DNA of 64,000 bases, from the NCBI GenBank assembly GCA_905365145.1, contig CAJPIO010000003.1, positions 1-64,000 of the forward strand, read 5' to 3'. Positions 59,507 through 64,000 of the stretch are shown piece by piece. The translations under genes and the position numbers were made by a program. The notes under the pieces were generated by a model. That model saw only the letters and a list, made by a program, of their open reading frames with translations, did not search any database and was not told where the DNA came from. Numbering within the stretch: position 1 is the first letter of the stretch; each line of letters starts with the position of its first letter. Source of the stretch: Candidatus Saccharimonadota bacterium (GTDB lineage: Bacteria; Patescibacteriota; Saccharimonadia; Saccharimonadales; Saccharimonadaceae).

Positions 59507-59860
59507 TTAATCTTCGCTGCTTTCAGTCTCGCGCTCAGCCGCGCGTTTCTTGGCCTCTGCCAAAGCAGCACGTGCCTTATGATCTATTTTGACCAATAAA
59601 TATCGAATAACTTCGTCGCTAATATTCAGTGCGTTGCTAATCTTGAGCGGGGCGTCTGCCGGCAGCTCGACATCCATCGACACATACACTGCAAAATCTT
59701 CGCCTTTGATGCTGTAAGCGAGGCGATTTTTACCCCAATTGTCCTCGGACTTAACCGAACCGCCGTTATCGGCGATCAGCTGCTTGACTTTACCAAGCAC
59801 CGTATCCAAATTCGCCTCCAAATCAGGCCGAATAAGAACCGTCAGCTCGTACTCTCTCAT
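59507..59860 (-). CDS. rpsF: ribosomal protein S6
   Basis: 117 aa: YELTVLIRPDLE, GKNRLAYSIKGEDFAVYVSMDVELP, YLLVKIDHKA, with an acidic C-terminal tail (ETESSED). First gene of the operon. The leader includes a palindromic hairpin ATCCGTACGGAT next to the Shine-Dalgarno. Confidence 0.97.
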   Translation of the reverse strand: MREYELTVLIRPDLEANLDTVLGKVKQLIADNGGSVKSEDNWGKNRLAYSIKGEDFAVYVSMDVELPADAPLKISNALNISDEVIRYLLVKIDHKARAALAEAKKRAAERETESSED

Positions 59861-59936
59861 ACATTACCTCCTTGGTATCCGTACGGATGGTTACGTTATC
59901 TCACGCAACCTTAGGTTTAATATCACTAGTATTATA
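59861..59936 (-). promoter_or_regulatory. rpsF leader with hairpin, possible S6:S18 site
   Basis: TATAAT at 59936-59931 starts a short leader with GGTT...AACC and ATCC-GTAC-GGAT stems next to GGAGG. Bacterial rpsF leaders often bind the S6:S18 complex through a CCG-containing hairpin. A CCG is present here, but the match is loose. Confidence 0.4.
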
Positions 59937-59984
59937 ACCTATCCGCCGCAAAAAAGCTAGCCGCCCGCAGCCCCCATCGCCTCT

Positions 59985-60012
59985 GCAGCAAAAAGCAGGC
60001 TCCGCATGCTAT
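59985..60012 (-). terminator. possible terminator after the 60057 gene
   Basis: AGCA...TGCT fold-back followed by TTTTTGC on the minus strand, about 45 nt after the stop of the 60057 gene. Confidence 0.4.
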
Positions 60013-60056
60013 ATATACTACCAATTTACAGAAAAGAAACCTGCTATGGCTAATTA

Positions 60057-60707
60057 CTAAGCATGGTTAGCGGCATATTCGTCGCCATACATCATGCTAC
60101 CCAGAATATTTCGATCGATAACCTCGACAAACTCCGCCGCTGTTTCTTTAATATTTTCTCTAATTTCTAAACTGTCGCCAGCTTCTCGGTAGTCCTGTAT
60201 TTTTTTCCACAATTCTTCAACAATATCAGATCGGACAGTCTTCATTACAGCATACGGATTATTTATCGCTAATACCGTATCAACATCCATCTGAGCAATA
60301 TGTCTCGCCAAGTTTATAATAGTAGCATCATCTGAACTCTGAAATGCTCGACGAAGACGCTCCATGCCGAGACCACCCAGCTCATCTTTGCGCTCTTCGG
60401 CGGCCTGGCAAATTCTATCTAAGTTCTCGTCTATAACGCCAAACAAGCGCCGCGTACTATCCTCCAAATCTGCTTCCCTGTCGTCAATAACCGAAACATA
60501 TTTTGATAGTTCTCCTTTTGTCTGCGCTAGAAAGTCTCGGATTAGCATTCGGTTGCCAACTCCCTCAAGAACCACATTATGCAGCAACATTTCTGACGCC
60601 TCTTTAATTCTCGCAGAATCTTTTTCATCTAGCCCGGCGCGAAAATCAGTAGACAAATAGTTAACGGCTTTTTCAGCGACCTCTCCCATACTCTCATAGT
60701 ATAGCAT
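60057..60707 (-). CDS. helical protein of unknown function (last gene of the 60-64 kb operon)
   Basis: 216 aa from ATG 60707, with AAGGAG six bases upstream. It is predicted nearly all alpha-helical and acidic, without TM segments or Cys. Stretches such as EASEMLLHNVVLEGVGNRML and IVEELWKKIQDYREAGD resemble no family I know. It overlaps the end of the phosphoribosyltransferase-like gene by 14 bp, so the two are translated together and may interact. Confidence 0.65.
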   Translation of the reverse strand: MLYYESMGEVAEKAVNYLSTDFRAGLDEKDSARIKEASEMLLHNVVLEGVGNRMLIRDFLAQTKGELSKYVSVIDDREADLEDSTRRLFGVIDENLDRICQAAEERKDELGGLGMERLRRAFQSSDDATIINLARHIAQMDVDTVLAINNPYAVMKTVRSDIVEELWKKIQDYREAGDSLEIRENIKETAAEFVEVIDRNILGSMMYGDEYAANHA

Positions 60708-62115
60708 GGCTATCTCCTTGCTCTGCCATAAGCCGCCCGCGCCAGTACTGGCGAGCTCTCTCAATATTGGTTAGACTAGCTCTTGTCACCCCATCTTTGC
60801 GATACGGGCGCACAATATTTGTTCCCGGAGGCATAGATACCTTTCCTTTTAGCTCAGGCCTATCCTCTCTATATTCAACTTCCCTAAGCATTCTTCGTAT
60901 CAACGTCTCGAAATCATAGTCAACAGAAGAATGAAAACCAGTGATATAAGCTCCGTTCTCTGCCGTTTTAGCTTCATGCGCCGAGAAATATGCTCTAAGA
61001 GGAATTCTCTTTTCATCGCCCATCCACCGGTCAATCAAAAATCCTTTCTCTATCCTTTGTTTATTAGCCACAATCAATTGCACTTCGATTCGATCTTTTA
61101 TTTCGGGATATTGCTCAACTAGCAAATTATAAACATTTTTAAGCTGCATGCCGCTAATAGTCCAATCATCCAAAAGCACGACTCGCAGATTCTCTTTTTT
61201 CTGCTGCACCTGCGCAATATCATCTCTATCGACAATGATTCTACCACCGTACTTTTTCCAATCTTCTTCGGTGAAGTCAGCTAGTATATTATCAAGCAGA
61301 TATTCACCACTCTTTATCTTTTCTCTACCAATCTCGCCAGCGATAGTGCAAATCTGCAAATCGGTATTCGCCTCGAGAGCCGCCTTCCAGCTGGCGGCAA
61401 TGCCAGCCGCCGCTTCTTTGTATTCTTTTTCGCCAATAAACGTCAAATTCTCGCGCATAGATTTAGCTTTAGCTGCACATTCACCGTTTAAGGATTCTAT
61501 ATAGTCAAGAAACTCTTCAAGCTGGCGCAGCGTTTCGTATTCCGTCAATTCTGCTCTATTGTCTCTGTATCGATCTTTCGATGTAACAGTTTTCAGAGAA
61601 CTGTGCGTCTCAGCAATATACGTGATGAGATTGCTTCTAGTCTCTTCATCCGCCAATTGGTCGGTTAAACGCGGAGCAGTCCTAACAAATCTTCTCGACT
61701 CTAATAGCCGAGCGGCGTCTTCAGGGCTAACTTCGCCGGTTGGCGCAGCTTGGTCGATTTCTGGCTCATATTCAGATTCATCATTCGTTGATTGTGCTGG
61801 TATGAGTCGATAATTATCGGCATACAGACTACCTTCCTGTGGTACACCTGCGCCGATCTCTGACTCAGTATGTTCAACACCGACTGGCGCTAACTTTTCC
61901 TGCGACATGCCTGTATTTGCAGCAACAAGCCTATCACGCTCATCTGCCGAATATTCTGACATGATTTTAGGTCCTCCATTCTCAGGAATAATCAATACCG
62001 GCGTAATTTTTCTTTTAATACGTTTCATTGCCTCCCATATCAAACTAACCATTGAGAGTCCTTTGGCGACTTTCTCGGCATCATTAGCTGGAGGACGTTC
62101 AGTATCTCTGCGCAT
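60694..62115 (-). CDS. phosphoribosyltransferase-like protein with long N-terminal region
   Basis: 473 aa. Residues 1-150 are charged, probably disordered. Residues 150-250 are helical. The C-terminal domain carries VVLLDDWTISGMQ (312-324), the PRPP-loop signature of type I phosphoribosyltransferases (hydrophobics-D-D-x-x-x-S-G-x-Q), and nearby IVANKQRIEKGF. It might transfer or hydrolyse a ribosyl phosphate or bind a nucleotide; no base-specific hood is recognised. It starts 5 bp after the 62121 gene and overlaps the 60057 gene. Confidence 0.65.
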   Translation of the reverse strand: MRRDTERPPANDAEKVAKGLSMVSLIWEAMKRIKRKITPVLIIPENGGPKIMSEYSADERDRLVAANTGMSQEKLAPVGVEHTESEIGAGVPQEGSLYADNYRLIPAQSTNDESEYEPEIDQAAPTGEVSPEDAARLLESRRFVRTAPRLTDQLADEETRSNLITYIAETHSSLKTVTSKDRYRDNRAELTEYETLRQLEEFLDYIESLNGECAAKAKSMRENLTFIGEKEYKEAAAGIAASWKAALEANTDLQICTIAGEIGREKIKSGEYLLDNILADFTEEDWKKYGGRIIVDRDDIAQVQQKKENLRVVLLDDWTISGMQLKNVYNLLVEQYPEIKDRIEVQLIVANKQRIEKGFLIDRWMGDEKRIPLRAYFSAHEAKTAENGAYITGFHSSVDYDFETLIRRMLREVEYREDRPELKGKVSMPPGTNIVRPYRKDGVTRASLTNIERARQYWRGRLMAEQGDSHAIL

Positions 62116-62120
62116 AAAAT

Positions 62121-62555
62121 TTATCTATCGTCAAAGTTTCTGGATTCTGCTCGCCGCAATACTAGCTTACGCCAAATCCGCCCCAACGTGTTGCACGTAT
62201 CAAGGTTCGCGTCTTGCGTAGTAAGCTCCTGAGGGTCGTCTTCGCTGGGGACAATTTTGTACACGCTACAGTCACCAATCCCACCGTTTGCGCTAGCCTG
62301 ATATACGATACGATAAACGTTAGGTTCGTCTTCAGACGGATTACCATGTTTATCAAACCGGGAAAGGACAACATCTGTAGAAGCGTCACCAGGAGTCTCG
62401 CTACCGTCCGACGCAGTATAATATATCGCACTAGCTATAGCACTCAGATAATTCCGTGCGGATTCCTCGTTGTTATCAACAACTTCTCCAGTTTCTCGCA
62501 CAAGTTTAATCAGTTCTCTTTTACTGCCATTATCGCCCATTTCTTTATTTACCAT
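62121..62555 (-). CDS. hypothetical protein between caspase-like and PRTase-like genes
   Basis: 144 aa and acidic. A helix (ARNYLSAIASAIYY) is followed by a beta-rich part with NVYRIVYQASANGGIGDCSVYKIVPSEDD (in parts) and a basic end (KLVLRRAESRN). No signal peptide or TM. The start overlaps the end of the upstream gene by 7 bp. The family is not recognised. Confidence 0.6.
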   Translation of the reverse strand: MVNKEMGDNGSKRELIKLVRETGEVVDNNEESARNYLSAIASAIYYTASDGSETPGDASTDVVLSRFDKHGNPSEDEPNVYRIVYQASANGGIGDCSVYKIVPSEDDPQELTTQDANLDTCNTLGRIWRKLVLRRAESRNFDDR

Positions 62556-64000
62556 CCATCCGTTTCTTCATTATATGCTTTTGTTAATCCATATCTAGTT
62601 AGTGCTGCTGTTGGTGATCTGCGGCCTTTATCATCCTCAGTCTCAAAGCTGACAGCACCATCCTCATAAGTACAGCAACGAACTAGTCCGTCTAAACCGC
62701 TAAAAACTCGTTTGCCCGAAAACGCTATAGATAGCGCCGTTGCCGTACCTTGCCGCCTCTGTAAGTCTTCACTAATAGCAAGCTGCTCGACGTCTTCTCT
62801 TCGCTTAAATGGATGACATGATATCAGTATAATAGTGTCTGGGTCTAACGTTTGCATCAGCTTGCGCACGCCACCTTTATTATACCACTCATTGGGATCG
62901 GGTTTTATATGTTCTGTACACGACATATGAAATGCGTTTTCATCACCATGTCCAAACAAGATAACGGTATCAAACGTATCATCATTGACACCAGCATTTT
63001 TTAGATCTTCTGTTATTCCAGACAACGCGTCTGTATGGTTTACCTCAACAGCCAATATATCGCCAGACGTTATACTACGAATACTACGAAAAAAATCGTT
63101 GTAATCCCCGCTGTCTCCCCTGATGATAGCCGTTGCTGGATTGCCAGATTCAGTACGTCCAGTCTCTAATATATGCAGAGTACCCTCCAAGACTCTCGGG
63201 TTCCAGTCAGAAAAGTGTATTATACCAAGTCTCTCGTTCAACTTATTAGCATTATCTTGCCCAATCTCACGGACAGTTTGAATATAATCATTACATACAT
63301 TAATCTGTTCGTACGTACTCTTAGAAGACGAAGCAACGATCACATCCGAAGTACCGACAAGCATCATCTCACGATTTAATTTTGGCAAGCGGCCCGCGAA
63401 ATACTCTTGTATCAACCAACTCCGTTTGTAGACATTAGGACGCATCTCACCGTTGTCGTCATACACCTCTGTCCTTTCTATACAATATCTAATTATCGCG
63501 CGATCAAGCTCCACTGCTTTTTCGCCTTCGCGTTCGTCAATCATTCGGCGCAGCGGTTCTGGAAAATCCTCCCGCTCTCTAGCGTCTTGCGGCCAGCGCT
63601 CTGGCGGAAAACCATGATCTGCCAGCCAGCCTACATACAAATCAAGCCCCTTCCAGCCCCTTGAACTTGAAACGTCTTCAAGCATCTCGGCCACCCGGCC
63701 GCTAATTGCGCATTCAAACTCACTAGCCACTTCCTCAGGTAAGGCTAATTCGGCACTCAGTAGTCTAGCCACATCTTCTTCACGTTTGTCATAGTCAACG
63801 TCACCATCATTAAGAGAATGCATTGAGTCAATCTGCTCCTGCATAGCATGACGCGCACTAGCTGTAAGTTTTGGCATGTGCTTATAATGTTTCCTGAAGA
63901 GCATCGTAACTATGTCTTGTACTAAAAGCGACAAAAATTCATCATAATCTCCAGATTCCAGATCAAGCCTATTATCGTTCGCTGTCAGTTCTCGTATATT
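62549..64000 (-). CDS. caspase-like His/Cys-dyad protein, 5' end beyond the window
   Basis: The frame is open to the window edge, reading IRELTANDNRLDLESGDYDE upstream of TTG 63934, so the gene extends further right and at least 483 residues are seen. The N-terminal half is helical. The C-terminal domain alternates strands and helices and has TVILFGHGDE (His at 62950-62948) and, 44 residues later, TIILISCHPF (Cys at 62818-62816). A His after a hydrophobic strand (GHG) and a Cys after the next strand (SC) is the clan CD caspase/gingipain/CHAT layout. Protease activity is inferred, not shown. First visible gene of a four-gene overlapping set. Confidence 0.6.
   Translation of the reverse strand, partial: NIRELTANDNRLDLESGDYDEFLSLLVQDIVTMLFRKHYKHMPKLTASARHAMQEQIDSMHSLNDGDVDYDKREEDVARLLSAELALPEEVASEFECAISGRVAEMLEDVSSSRGWKGLDLYVGWLADHGFPPERWPQDAREREDFPEPLRRMIDEREGEKAVELDRAIIRYCIERTEVYDDNGEMRPNVYKRSWLIQEYFAGRLPKLNREMMLVGTSDVIVASSSKSTYEQINVCNDYIQTVREIGQDNANKLNERLGIIHFSDWNPRVLEGTLHILETGRTESGNPATAIIRGDSGDYNDFFRSIRSITSGDILAVEVNHTDALSGITEDLKNAGVNDDTFDTVILFGHGDENAFHMSCTEHIKPDPNEWYNKGGVRKLMQTLDPDTIILISCHPFKRREDVEQLAISEDLQRRQGTATALSIAFSGKRVFSGLDGLVRCCTYEDGAVSFETEDDKGRRSPTAALTRYGLTKAYNEETDGW

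Overview
The window comes from a Saccharibacteria (TM7, Patescibacteria/CPR) genome. The 16S gene carries sequences I recall as TM7-specific probe sites: near 13890 (ACTGGGCGTAAAGAGTTGC on the minus strand), near 13528 and near 13270. Other group traits are compact core genes (IF-2 of about 590 aa, ThrRS without a TGS domain), a complete type IV pilus locus, a CPR-type VirB4/TraG-like ATPase, LPxTG-like surface proteins, and very few biosynthetic genes.

Layout. 1-1300: a GC-rich cut gene end, then a proline-rich LPxTG-like surface protein. 1368-6812: infB, rpsA, a second LPxTG-like protein, a ROK-type kinase overlapping a HExxH/zinc-ribbon protein, and a KGG-repeat protein. 7016-14575: rRNA genes, split into three transcription units (16S; tRNA-Ala/Ile/Val; 23S-5S) with two protein genes and their own promoters and terminators between them. 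14586-19562: gyrB-gyrA-DUF212. 19725-25906: a large LPxTG-like surface protein and a VirB4/TraG-like ATPase operon. 25907-28020: an AT-rich gene-poor stretch with a candidate small RNA and tmRNA. 28086-30742: comM, infC (AUU start)-rpmI-rplT. 30807-31310: RNase P RNA and a 6S-like candidate RNA. 32077-36551: rpmB, and a thrS-miaA-regulator-MBL operon behind a T-box-like leader. 36621-42755: tRNAs, a leaderless 29-aa micro-gene, a glycosyltransferase, a foldase, ndk and a Xer recombinase. 42791-54378: type IV pilus genes. 54473-59860: ychF, tlyA, a serine hydrolase, efp and rpsF-ssb-rpsR. 60057-64000: four overlapping or abutting genes of unknown function, including a candidate caspase-like His/Cys protein (cut by the window edge) and a phosphoribosyltransferase-like protein.

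How it fits together. Most of the window is housekeeping for translation and DNA topology plus the surface machinery of an epibiotic lifestyle: pili, anchored proteins, a membrane ATPase and cell-wall-directed enzymes. Promoters are unusually legible (TTGNNN-17-TANNNT). Several genes start 6-8 nt after the -10 box without a Shine-Dalgarno sequence, which suggests leaderless transcripts. The least explained parts are the 60-64 kb operon, the T-box-like thrS leader and three candidate small RNAs.
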